A DNA stretch of 64,000 bases from Desmodesmus armatus (Eukaryota > Chlorophyta > Chlorophyceae > Sphaeropleales > Scenedesmaceae): contig VIIQ02000589.1 of NCBI GenBank assembly GCA_007449985.2, forward strand, positions 310,001 through 374,000, read 5' to 3'. The translations under genes were made by a program, and so were the position numbers. This document shows positions 24,077 through 35,847 of this stretch, piece after piece. The notes beneath the pieces were generated by a model. It was given only the letters and a program-made list of their open reading frames with translations. It did no database searches and was not told the origin of the DNA. Every line of letters begins with the position of its first letter. The first letter of the stretch is position 1.

Positions 24077-27000
24077 ATGTCGGCAGACTCATATGATCAC
24101 CTCTTCAAGGTCTGACACTGTGCCACCCAGCCAGCCAGGCTGGATCCAGGTGTCTGGGCTGACACACCAACTTACTGCTCCTGCGCCACTGTCCTGCCTC
24201 TCATTGACACAGGTTCTCTTAGTAGGAGACTCAGCAGTGGGAAAGAGCTGCTTATTGATGCGGTTTACAGCTGACCGCTTTGACGAGGTCACAACATCAA
24301 CCATTGGTGAGCACCAGCTCATGTGGCTCGCCAGCAGTGTCTGTTGTCTGCAGCAAGAGCTCAGCAGGGACGCTGACACTGCATCCATGCAGGTGTGGAC
24401 TTTCGGGTCAAGTACCTCACAATCAACGGCAAGCGGGTAAAGCTGGCAGTTTGGTGAGTTGGGAGCTGTCAGGGCATGTTGTGTTCTGGGGGTGCGGGTG
24501 GGGGCGGGGGAATGGGGAGGGGGGGGGGGCTACTCAGTTGGTGCGTCTCTGGCTAGAGACACAATATGGTCTGCACATGCTGCGTGACTACTATTTCTAC
24601 ACGGGACTGGTGTGACTTTGTGCAACACAGGTACAGAACCTGTTTCAGCAGCGGCCCAGACTGGACAGCAGCTGGGCATCAGGCATGCGAGTGTTGCAGG
24701 TGATAGAGCACCGGTGTTACCCCACGCGTCACCGCCTTGCGGCTTCGGTGTTTCCTGCCCTGTCCTGCTCCATTGTACAGGGACACAGCAGGCCAGGAGC
24801 GTTTCAGGACGCTCACCAGCAGCTACTACAGGGGTGCACAGGGCATCATCTTCGGTGAGCAGACCTGCAGCACCCGCCAGAATATGGGGGCTCTCGGGGT
24901 TATGGTGCCGTAAAACATGTAGCAGTTGAGAGCTGGGCCATGGGCTGGCTTGTTGTGGCAGCTGGGCCTGGGGAGGGGAGGGAAGTGTGAAAACGGTAGT
25001 CTAAGCATGGAGTGGCTGGAACCAGCAGCTGCGGTTTGCATAGGACAGGACGGGGTAATCGATGTGTGGGTGTGTGAATGCGTGTGTTGGCAAGGTAAGA
25101 GCAGCAGTAATCACGTGGCGGGATGGCAGCAGTGTCTGCAATGCGGAAAACAGGGAAGACAGCCGTGTTGGGGAGTGTTGTTGGTGGTTGCTGGGACACC
25201 GGGGAGCAGGGGCAGTGGGAGCAGGAGGAGGTCTCACAGCAGGGTGGCAAACAGTGGGTGACGTCCGTTGTGCAGTGCGGCGAGTCGCTTGTTTTCTTCC
25301 ACAACCCGCCTGCATGTAGCTTTTTGTCATGCTTTTTGTCATCCTGTGACTGCATCTTTCACAGTTGTAGAGAGGTGGTGCAGCAGGCATGGGTGTGCTG
25401 TGGTGTGCCACACCTATTGTACCACAACACAGTATGCTGCATACTGCAGCTGGCATGACAGCAGGTGACGCCTTATCCCCACTCTCTCTCCCGCCCCTCG
25501 TTCTCACTCTCTCTCCCCGCCCGGCCTCCCTCACGGCTTCGCCACTGTGGCTGCCCCCTGCCTGCAGTGTATGATGTCACCCGTGCTGAGTCGTTTGAAA
25601 ACCTTGAGCGCATCTGGATGAAGGAGGTTGACATCTACAGCAACATAGAGGATGCAGTCAAGATGGTGGTGGCAAACAAGGTTGACCTGGTGAGCAGCAG
25701 GGACAGCCCGGTACTCATGTTGGTGTTGGGGTGGATGCTGTAGGAGCTCCCTCATTAAGTGCTCCTGACAGCGGCAGTCAACCTGCCCGGAGCCTGATAT
25801 GTTGCATGAGTGCTCTTCCCCGCCGTTCACGTAACGGCAGCAGTACAAGGGATTGTACTGCTGCCGCTACGTGAACGGCGGGGAAAGAGCATTCATGCAA
25901 CATATCGGGCTCAGGGCAGGGTGTGAGGGGCAGGGATCCATCCTCATCACCAGCCTGTGAACTGGGGGCTCCATCCTCATCACCAGCCTGTGAACTGGGG
26001 GGGGGTCCTGTAAGTTCCCATACGTTGGGTACATGATGACATGCCCGCATACCAATGACAGTGACAACATCATTGCTGTTGGGCCCCAAGCCCTAGACTT
26101 GAGCAAACTCAAAGTAACAGCTCAACCCAAGCCTGGGTGTCTCTCAGGCAAAGTCTGCAATGAAAGACGATTTGCAAGCTGAAGATCTGTAACAGCTTCG
26201 GTCAGCAAGCTTAGGAACTACAACTTCCACTGGCTCTCCTTCCTTGGTGAAGGCTGGAAACCAGCAAGTTGCTGGTGGCTGCCTTGATGTTGCAGTAGTG
26301 ATGCTGCAACATGACATCACCATCCTCAAACACTTTACTAAAGTAAGGCTTGGAAAGTATGCCTTCTGCTAATAGAGTGTTGAGAATGGTGGTGTCATGT
26401 TGGAGATTGTGGCTATAAGTTTGTGCACTCCCAGGGCTTTGTCTCAGCACGGTACTCACATAGGTGTCATCCCTAGGTCAAGGGCTGCTTGGGTGTACTG
26501 TTAACATCAGCATGGACATTGACAGTGGTTGCGGGCTACTGGCTAGGTTAGGATGAGAATATTGAAGGTTGGGATGAGAATGAGGCCTTTCGGACAGGGC
26601 TGTGATGCACTGTCCTGTGACACTGCTGTCATCAGCAAACAACTGCGGCATGCATGCTTGTGTTGCTGCCGTCACCATGCTGCCGCTGCTGCAGGAGTCG
26701 GAGCGTCAGGTCAGCACCAGCCAAGGGCATGACTTTGCGCGCAAGATGGGCTGCCTATACGTGGAGACGTCAGCAAAGACAAACGTGGCAGGTATGGTGC
26801 AGCTTGGCTCGATAATGGAACAGGGCACGGTGGCTAATGGCTAAAGGAGATGATTGTATGTTGGCAGCAGTGCCGCCTGCGCCTTGTAGTGGGCCTACTT
26901 GAGCATAGGCTGCATTTCTCAGCACGCTGCCATTTCAGTTCCCGCCTTGTTACACAACCTGTGTGTGGTCAACTCCCCCGTCCTCTCCTCTCATCACCGA

Positions 27001-27211
27001 GGTGCAGATGGTGTGCGGCTACTGCAAGGGCTGTGTTGTGACACACCTGCGATGTCTGTCTGTGTTGCTGCGTGCAGTCGGGCAAGCGTTTGAGGAGCTG
27101 GTGCTCAAGATATTGGAAACACCGGCGCTCGTGAATGCAGCACTGGGCTCAGGCGGTGTCAAGCTTAGCCAGCAGCCTCAGCAGCAAGCGGCCAGCACAT
27201 GCAGCTGTTAG
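24077..27211 (+). CDS. RAB18: Rab GTPase of the RabC/Rab18 class (204 residues)
   Basis: Small GTPase acting at ER/lipid-droplet or endomembrane contacts in other organisms. Seven exons close in phase: 24077-24109, 24213-24306, 24393-24453, 24781-24854, 25568-25689, 26695-26791 and 27078-27211. All GTP-binding motifs are intact: P-loop [10 protein letters not shown], switch [41 protein letters not shown] and ETSAKT. The RabC/Rab18 stamp is [21 protein letters not shown] together with [14 protein letters not shown] and [13 protein letters not shown]. It ends CSC, a double-Cys geranylgeranylation signal. Intron 5 (25690-26694) is 1 kb long and holds a hairpin repeat and a tandem duplication. 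Start ATG at 24077 gives [11 protein letters not shown] then VLLVGD, normal for the family. A TGTAA at 28010 is a distant polyadenylation candidate. Confidence 0.95.
25782..25920. repeat. Long near-perfect inverted repeat in Rab18 intron 5
   Basis: Arms 25782-25848 and 25853-25920 are about 67 bp each with only a few mismatches and single-base gaps, around a 4-base GGGA loop. Because it sits in an intron it would be transcribed and fold into a tight hairpin, so a MITE or a small-RNA precursor are both possible. Confidence 0.9.
25937..26001 (+). repeat. Tandem duplication of a 32-33 bp unit
   Basis: Two exact copies of a unit beginning TCCATCCTCATCACCAGC and ending in a G run, directly after the hairpin repeat in Rab18 intron 5. 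Confidence 0.9.
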
Positions 27212-29444
27212 CAGTCGGCAGCGCGGGGTGTCAGCAATGTCAAACACATGGAGCAAACATGTTGCCGGCTGCCTTTGCAGCAGCTGCTTGGCTAGCCAGT
27301 GCTGCACAGACAGCAGCAGCAGCGCCTTGTTTGCAAGGGGTCGGTCACTCCCTGTAGGGGCACGACCTGGCTGGCTAAGCTGTCAGCGCAGCCTCTTGCA
27401 GCCGGTGCGTCTACAGCGCTTGAGCTGACCACAACCATGGTGCGTCAGGGTGTGTGTTTTGTGCGTGCGCGGGCGTGGATTGTGCTAACATAGGAATTGC
27501 TCCTTGGTCAGGCATCTTCAAGTTGTTTGTTGCTGGCCAAGGGCTGCTGTGTCTCAAGCAGTGCAGTGGTTATTGCTGCAGCGACGGCTATGCCCGTGCA
27601 GCGGCAAGCACGCCCCATGCCATTAGGCACAGTTAGCATGTCAGATGGTGACAGGAGTTTTGGGTGTGAAGCGCAGCTGCACAGGAAGGTCATGACAATT
27701 CTGACCAGCCGTGATGCCGTTTGGTATGGCTGTGCGCCCTGAGTGTGCAGCATGCGGTTTGGGTCCCTGCGACGGTTTCATGTGGTTTGGGTCCGGGTTT
27801 TCAGCTGCAGAGCCTGTGGAATAGATTCAGCAGCCATATTGAGCAGCAGTGAGGCTGCTGCTGTGTACAGTAGGTGTTGTGTTGGCTGTTGTGGGTTACA
27901 GTGTGTTGTTTGTGTGATGATCTATGTGCTGCCTATCCCCACTGGATAGTAGACGAAGCACTTCTATGTGAGGGTGTCAGGGGTGTGTTGCTGTGTAGGG
28001 CAATGTTGCTGTAAGCTGATTTCAAGTCCGAGGCCAAGGGCCATCACGTGGTCGCTGGCACAGCAGGTTGTGCTGATGTCAAAATAGGACACTTTCCGTC
28101 TGGCATGTGCATGCTGTGGCTGGTTACATGCTTGCAGATCTAGGACAGACCAGCGTAGCAGCGCAATTCAACCCTCAAAGGCGGTGCATCATCATCTGAC
28201 AGCTGCAGATTGCACCAATGCTGATAGGGACAGTGCCCATACAACCGCACTGGCGACGTGATTTCCAATCAAGCACGCACACACAGTGACATGTTAGTGA
28301 GCTCACAAACACACAAGCACAAGAAACGGCGTAGTCAGATGCAGTCACACACTGCTTGCGAGTCATGTGTCAGCACTATCCCGTCTGCGCAGTGCAGGGC
28401 TGTGTTGCACGTGACCTCGCCTTCTGCTGTAAGGTGGCTAACAAAGTACAAATGCAGCTGGCTGACACAGGGTACATGCTGTCAAGCAGGAAGTTGCTGC
28501 TCAACCACAGCTGTGCCGTCAATGCACCTGCACGGTAGCAGGGACCACCCGCACACACACCGCACAATCACACATGCATGGTGGTGATGCAAGTGTATTC
28601 AGAGCCATCATGCAGGCAGGCCCAATCCTCCCAGACAAGCATCCGGGCTGCAGTCTGGCTGCCAGTGCCATATAGGAGTGAACAGAGCCTCACACGTCAC
28701 GGCACTGTATGCTTCAAAGTGTGACGGCCACCACAGTCAGGTGTAGGTGTAGGCACAGTGAACACCATAACATACCATGGCGTGCGAAGCTGGTTGCAAA
28801 TAATCAATCACAGAACATAGAGTATGCATGTCACCAAAAAGCCTGCAAGAGTCCCACACGTACCCCACCCAACATCAGCAAGATGTTGACCGACAGCTTG
28901 TAACTGCTGTCAAAATACCACCTGGGTCCACCCCTGCCCTGACAAACGTGGTCCTTCCCAGCTAGTCAAAAGGTAGACAAGAGCCAGACTGCACAGTCCC
29001 CTGCAGTTGGCAGGGACCTCTGGCAGCTGCAGTCACACCCACCCGCACCACTCAGAAAGCGTCGTGTCACTGTGTCAGCTGAGTGTACTTAGCCAGCTCA
29101 ACCTCCACGACACCCCGTTCCCCCAAACACGACCCAAAAGGCATACTGATGCATGCCACCAACAGTCAAGGTAGCATGCATAACCCCCCTGGTAAAACAA
29201 ACAAAGTACATTTGGCAGTGTACTGAGCACAGCGAGCACAAAACAGTGCCCAGCAGTGTGGTATGGCTAGGGATGTGGCACATCCTGGCCATACTCCAAA
29301 AACATGTGTGGCAGTCACACCCTGGCCACCGCCCCACGGCACCATTGCGCGCCACTGTCACTGTGGCAGCAGAGTGTACACTGCAAAAACGCACGCAGCA
29401 GGTACACTCTGGCCACTGCCCCAGGCCACTGTACCGGCTCACTG
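27212..29444. other. Convergent intergenic region, 2.2 kb
   Basis: Follows the Rab18 stop and precedes the 3' end of the minus-strand coiled-coil gene. It contains a TGTAA at 28010-28014 and the degenerate repeats described at 29067-29465. Short open frames near 28356-28567 on both strands lack splice or family support. Nothing else recognised. Confidence 0.4.
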
Positions 29445-29465
29445 TCACTGTGGCAGCTGAGTGTA
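29067..29465. repeat. Degenerate direct repeats, including partial copies of the coiled-coil gene's 3' end
   Basis: Segments 29318-29380 and 29403-29465 share CCTGGCCACCGCCCC-like and CACTGTCACTGTGGCAGC sequence. A third partial copy at about 29067-29115 matches the gene's terminal coding stretch around its stop (CAGCTGAGTGTACTTAGCCA against CAGCTGAGTGTACTTGGCCA at 29454-29473). The pattern suggests local duplication of the last exon's end into the 3' flank. Confidence 0.6.
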
Positions 29466-32400
29466 CTTGGCCAGCTCCTCCTCCATGACACTGATGTGCC
29501 CCTCCAGTGCCACAATCTGGTCCTCAGCGCCACCCAGCTGCGAGGTGAGCTCAGACACACGAGCGGACGCAGCGGAGGCACGAGACTCAGCCGCCTCCAG
29601 CTTGCGCTGGGCCTGCAGGCACAACATGCAGCACAACATGCACGCTGATCAGTACGTACTTATGAGGCTCTGTACAAGGCATGTCCTCTCATTCGGCTCC
29701 ATTGCCTCCACATCGACGCAAGCATTGTCATGTGTGCATCCGCATTGGCTACAATCAAAATGTTTGGGCTACCCGCAGCATGCCATGCAACTGAAGCTGT
29801 GCTGGGGCCCAAACCAGTACCCTTGACAGCATGCACCCCCGTCTGTCACTGTGCAGTGCCACATCATTCAATGTGCACTTTGACAGCTTGTTGTGGAACG
29901 GCGTTGCAAGGATGTGCGCCCTCTTCAGCACCTGATGACGCTTCTCAAGCATGATAGGTCCAATGACAGACACCCTCACCCCATGCGCAACAGCTCAGCA
30001 TTTGCAGCCAACCAAAACCAACCAACCAACGCACCAGCTGCAGGGAGGCCTCCAGCTGCCGTACGCGTGCCTGAGGCCCAGCTGGCCCCGTGAAGTGCTC
30101 CAGCCGCAACCGCAGATCTGCAGCACCCTCCCGCGCAGTCGCAAGCTCCGCCGTCAGTGTGTCAACACGCGCACGCAGCGCCGCACGCTCCTGGCCCATG
30201 CCTGCACGCACAACAAGGTAATGGTGGGTTTTATGCCACTCTCGCGAAAAGCACATCCTTTGCAGGGGTTTAGAAAATGATCACAAATACCGGGGCTTTT
30301 ACATCTGTTGCGCTAAGCAGTGCTGACGACTTGCCAAGTATATGTGCTGAGTATGCCGAACAGTTGACACTCATACCAACAGGGCGCCGCATGCTGCACG
30401 GCTGTGTCCCACCATCCGCCCAAGCAAGATTCATATCAAATGCACTATGGTATGGCCACAACCCCTTCTCACTGGCCCCCTCCCTCACCATGCAGGTCGT
30501 AGTCCAGCTGTGTGACCTTGCTTCGGCTGTGCTCCAGCTCCTGCTGCAGCTGCTGCTGCCGTGACTGTGCTGCCGCCAGCTGCGTCTGCGCCCCCAGCAG
30601 CTGCTCCTGCACCCCCTCTGCTGCCACCACCTGGACCTTCAGGTCTTCTAGGTCCTTTTCTAGAGCCTGCAGCCAACAACAAGCAGGGGCAGAGTGGAGA
30701 ACAACACACATGCATATCAAGTTGTGTTCTGAGTTGGTTGGCAGTGAAAAAGGGTCCAAAGACAGTTGAAGCATGAGGTGGGCAGCAACGCGCTGTCGTT
30801 TTGGTTGTAAATGTTCCTGCAGGGAATGACAGCAGGGCATCACTGTGAACCACTCACGTCAGCATGTATCTGCCACTCCTGCAGCTCCTGAGTGCGGTCC
30901 TCCAGCAGAGCCTGCAACTGCTCCACCTCCTGCTGCAGCGACTCAACCCTCTGCTGCTGCTGCTGCTGTTCTTGCTGCTGCTGCTGCCGTTGCGCTTCAG
31001 CACCACTGCTGGATGAGGCAGCTGCTGCTGCTGCTGCTGCTGAGGAGGCCTCTGCTGCTGCCAGCTGCTCCTGCAGGCCTGTCAGCTGCTTCTGCAGCTC
31101 CCGCTTCTCCCGCCGGAGAGCTGACGCCTCTGCCTGCAGCTCCTGCACCTCTTGCTCCTGCTGCTGCTGCTGTATGCTGCCGCCGCTGCTGCTGGCCCTG
31201 CGAGCTGAGGAGGCGTCCTTGGCAGCGCTCTCGGCCTGCAAAGAAACCACAACAGCAGGCACCACAGCACATGATCATCCACCACTGGAGGAAGCGAAAG
31301 GACTGATCAAAGTGAGCCACCCCAATAACTTGTGCTGTCTGAACACACTGCACAAGCACCTTGCAAGTAAAGGTACAGAAGCACCTTGCAGGTAGCGACA
31401 GAGATGATGCAAGCATGCCCTGCAGCAACTTTCAGCACTGCCACAGCCTGCTGCAGTGAGCCAGCTGACAGCAAACCCACCTGCAGTCTGCTGAGCCTCT
31501 CCTGCAGCTGTGCATTGGCCACCTGCAGCCTCTCCTCCTTAGCATCAGCCTCAGCCAGCTGCCCCCTCAGCACAACCACCTGCTGGTTCAACTCAGCACA
31601 CGCAGCCGACAGCTCAGCCTGCAGCCGCTGCTGCTGCTGCTGCTGCTGAGGGCCCTGCAGTGCTGCTCCACCGGAAGAACCAGCCTCCACAGCGCCGCCT
31701 GCACTGCTGCTGCTGTTGCTGCGGCTGCGATGGCCACCGGAGGACTCTGCGATCGAGGCGCGATCCGCCAGCTGCCGTATGCGGTCCATCAGAGAGCCTT
31801 TCTCAGCCTCTGCTGCTGCCAGCTGCCGCCTGCACTCATGCACCGTGCCTTCTGCTGTGGCTGCTGCCTGCTGCGTCTGTGCCAGCTGCTGCTGCAGCTC
31901 CTGGGTTCGCTGCTTGAGGGAGTGGCATTGCTCCTTGACAGCCTGGTAGTCCAGCAGGGCCTGCTCTGCCAGCTTGAGGCGGTTGACCTGCATCATAGGT
32001 GAACATCCAGTCAACACACATGCATGTTGTCTCAAAGGTTACCTCTTTGTTGGAGCACCAACCTCCAACATCAACACACGACAGAGCGCACGGTTTCGAT
32101 CACTCAGCGACTGACCCCATGACAGCAACATCAGCAGCTGCACACCACTGCTGTCACGATGATCACCACAAGCGCAGCCAGTCATATCACCTGACCTCAC
32201 AGCGTGATGCTGTGACATGCTAGCAGCCAAGGCGCGACCCAAGCGAATCGCCAACCACGGCAACATCACAGCCCCCTCCACGCACCTGCTTCTTCATCTC
32301 AGCTGTGGTGGTGGCATTCTCAGCCAGCACCCTGTCAAGCTGTGCTTGCAGATCACCCTTCTCCTGCCTTGCCTGAGCCAGCTGCGCCTGCAGCTCCCGC

Positions 32401-35400
32401 ACAGCAGACTCCTGCAGCAGCCGCTGCCGCTGCTGCTGCCGGTCACTGCTGCTGCCAGCACCGCCGCCGCTGCTGCCGATGCCGCTGCCACTGCTGCCGC
32501 TGCTGCGGCGCTCGCCCAGGCCTTGCTGCTGCTGCAGTGCCGCTACCTGTGCCTTAGCTTCCTGTAGCTGCTGCGCCAGCTGCTCAGTCTGCACTTTCAG
32601 CAGGTCACACTGCTGTGCGGTGTGTTCGTGCTTGCGACGTTCAGTCTCGAGCTGCCGTCGGTGTGAGGCTTCCATGCTTGCCCGCATGCCGGCCACCTGC
32701 TGCTGCTGCTGCCGTTCCAAAGCATCCATGTGCTGCTTGAAGCTGTCGACATGGCTGCTGCTGCTTTCTCCTTGCTGCTGTGGGCCTGTTGGCAGGTTGT
32801 GCTGCAGCATGGAGTGCTTTGAACCCCGTACAGGCGAGCCTACAGCGACAATACACCAGATGCCCAGCTTAAGAAAGAGACACCCGGCAGGGTTTGCACA
32901 GTAAGCTGCACACTTTGTGATCATGTGAAGCAGCCAGCATGCAAGACTGCAAGCTTGGTTGAGCCTCTGTCAGACCATGCAAGCGAACATGTAAAGTTGT
33001 TCATTTCCAGTCACAGAAGCCATTCCCGGCAGCAGCACACACCTGCAGCAGGGTACCCGCCTGCTTGGGTGCCCCCAGGCAGCTGCAGCATATCCAGCTG
33101 CTGCTGCAGCTGCGGCATCGCTGCCCTGCCAGCCGCCACCTGCTGCTCAAACTGCGCAGTGATGCTGCGTACTTTGCCCGGCGACAAGTCTCGCAGAAGC
33201 ACCTGCAGCTGCTGCTGCGGCTGCTGCTGTGCCTGCCTCGCTGGCTCCCGCCGCAACTGCATGCCAACTGTCGCTGACACCGACCCGGTGTCACTTTCGC
33301 TGCTGGGCGTTTGCGACCTGCTGCTGCCGCTGCCGCTGCCGCTGCCACTGCCACTCCCGCTGCCACTGCTGCCGCTGCAGGTACTGCCTCCAGCGCTCCT
33401 GCTGCCCCGTGACACCATCCCTGGGTAGGCTGGTGTGTGATTGAGGGCTCCCCACAGCGACCGGTTCACCTGTCGAGCAGCAAGGGGAGGCAGCTCATCA
33501 TACCGCTGCCCATCAGCTGCAACCGGTGACAGCTCCCCACTGCTGGCGTTTGCCGGCTGCTGCTGCTGCTGCTGCTCCGCCGCCAGCATGTGCTGCATGC
33601 GCTGCATCTGCGCCTCCCGAGACATCAGCTGCTGCTGCAGGATGAGGTTTTCGTGCTGCAGCTGCGCGACCCTCCTGTCACGAGGGGTGGACGTGTTCTC
33701 TCGCAGCACGTTGAGGGTGTTCATGTGCGCTAGCTCCTTCGCCTGGTTCTCCCGCCGCAGGGCTTCCACCTGAGTCTCCAGCCGCTGCTTCTGCTCCAGT
33801 ATGCTCTGCATCGCAGCAGGGTCGGCGAGCTGTGGGTGCTGCCGCAACATGCTGTCCAGCAGACCAAGGCGCTGCTGACACTCGGCTACTGCTGCATGCT
33901 GTGCCTGCAGGCCCGGCAGCAGCAGCTGGCTCACCTCTGTGAGATCATGCACCTGCTGGAGGCCCGACTGCGCCAGGTCCTGCTTGCTGGACAGGTTGCC
34001 CTGCTGATGCTGTCTCTGCAGCCGCTGCAGGCTTCCAGAGTTTGCCAGCTGCTGCGCCAGGGAGGCGGCAAGGGTGGCTGCCTTGCTGTTGTTGCTGCTG
34101 CCAGCCAAACCCAGCAGCTCCTGCTGCTGCTGCATGGCTGTCAAGGAGGGCGGCGGCTGTGCCGGCTGGTCTGCGGCGCTAAGCTTGCTGCTGCTGCTGT
34201 TGCTGCTGGAACAGCCCTGCTTCTGTGCTTCCGCCAGCCTCCCCAGGATTTTTCCAGTAGCGCTGTGCAACTGATGCCTGAGATTGTGCACCATTGCCTC
34301 TGGATGAACAAACTGCACGCACAATGTACACACAGCCAGCACACAACACCAACACCATTCTGTCAGGTCACAGCCAGCTTCCCTTACGCAGCTATAAACT
34401 GCTAGTAGCAACATGGTATGCTTTGGTGACATAAGGTCCGCAAAAGCTGCAGGGAGAGCAAAGCAGGGTGTTTGGGGTGGCAAGTTGGTTGCCATTGACT
34501 GCGGCGGATAGCGCATTGTTTGTTTAGTGACAACAGTAACACACCTTGTTGTCCAGGCTGCTGCGTGCATCAACAGACTCTGCCTGCCTGGTGGGGGATT
34601 GACCTCCTGCAAATCAGAAGGCAAGGTAGCAACACACACAAGACACCGGAGGGGATTTCAAACCTGCCGCCTGCTGCAGGTACAGAGGTAGCTTGGCTCC
34701 TCGTTGCACGGCATTTATGCTGACAAGCTGGCGCTGAAAAGCAAGAAGCTGTAGCAGTACATCTAGGGGTAAGAGCAACGACTGATTGGGTTGCTGGTGC
34801 ACGGACTGAATCACAGGGTTCGGTGCAAGCTGCATGGCAGTATGGCAAACGCTACAGCAGCAGTAGCCTACCAGCAAGACCGTTGCGCTTGACTGGGCTG
34901 CTGAAGCTTGGCTGCTGCAGCCCTTTGTTGTGCTCCAATCCCTGCAGCTGTGCTGTGATCACATGCAGGTCTGTCCCGATCTCGCTCAGCTTGGTTTGCG
35001 TCTGCGTTGCTGCTGCTGCCGCCAGCACAACGCCTGCGGGAGACATCTTGCCAACGGGGTGATGCCTGTGCTGCTGCAGGCCGCTGCGCAGTGGCGAGTG
35101 CACCTGCTGCTGTTGGGGCTGCGTCCAGGGCTGCTGCTGGGGCTGGGGCTGTGTGGCGCTGCGCAGCAGCTGCACACCTTCACTGGTAAGTGCTGCATGG
35201 AGGTTGCCTAACTCTGTGATGGGCTGCTTATGAGGCGCGGAGGCGCCGCCAACCCTGCCACAGCATACAGATGCGGTTTGTGCATGGTGAGGTATCATTT
35301 GCAGAGGTCAGCCTGCTGGGATGACCTGGGCACTGTCTGTTGTTGACTTGTTTGCGGTGCGCAAGAGCAGCCATGTGACAAAAGGGATTGAAGCAACAAA

Positions 35401-35629
35401 AGCATATAATACGTGACGTTCAGCAGCTGAAGGCTTCTATGCCGCACCTGCTCAGATCAGGCATGCATGGTATCAATGGACACCTGTCGTAGGATGCTGC
35501 TGCTGCTGGTCCGTTAGTACCCAGCTGGTCCAAGCTGCCGCTGCTGTGGTCACCCTGCTGCTGCCAGCTGAATTGCTTCACAGGGCTGCCATGATACTGG
35601 CTGGTGGCTCCAGATGGCTGCATGGCCAT
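29445..35629 (-). CDS. Large Gln-rich coiled-coil protein, about 1299 residues, family not recognised
   Basis: Eleven exons close in phase: 35629-35484, 35254-34872, 34733-34647, 34606-34545, 34312-33043, 32839-32286, 31987-31481, 31235-30858, 30666-30489, 30201-30035 and 29612-29445. The N-terminus (MAMQPSGATSQYHGSPVKQF) and exon 2 are Gln/Ser/Pro-rich, with two SPVK motifs that could be proline-directed kinase sites. From exon 5 the chain is mostly heptad-rich coiled coil: NLRHQLHSATGKILGRLAEA, VAQLQHENLILQQQLMSREA, MEASHRRQLETERRKHEHTA, LRREKRELQKQLTGLQEQL and VSELTSQLGGAEDQIVALEG. A long (GS)n stretch interrupts exon 5 near 33300-33380. It ends LAKYTQLPQ. A centrosomal, ciliary or Golgin-like scaffold would fit, but nothing here decides which. 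It starts 218 bp from the divergent neighbour at 35848. Confidence 0.72.
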
Positions 35630-35847
35630 GGCTCAGGACTGAGTTGTCAGCAGGACAGCATGCTGCTGGATACCTTCATGTGGCAACCTGAAGGGCCCTG
35701 CACCAGCTCAAACATGACAGAACTTGATTACATACACTGATCATCCCAGCATGTGATTGGTCGCAGCAGAGGCTCAGGACAGGAGGAGAAATCAATCAAA
35801 CAGCTTGACAGCTGATTGCAGCTCTGGTGGATGTGGGATGACAGATA
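35630..35847. promoter_or_regulatory. Short bidirectional promoter region
   Basis: Only 218 bp separate the ATG of the coiled-coil gene (minus) and the predicted ATG of the Gln-rich gene (plus). No motif singled out; co-regulation is inferred from spacing. Confidence 0.4.

Noticed and set aside
28356..28567. Short plus and minus frames between Rab18 and the coiled-coil gene
   Set aside because: No matching splice partners or recognisable domain.
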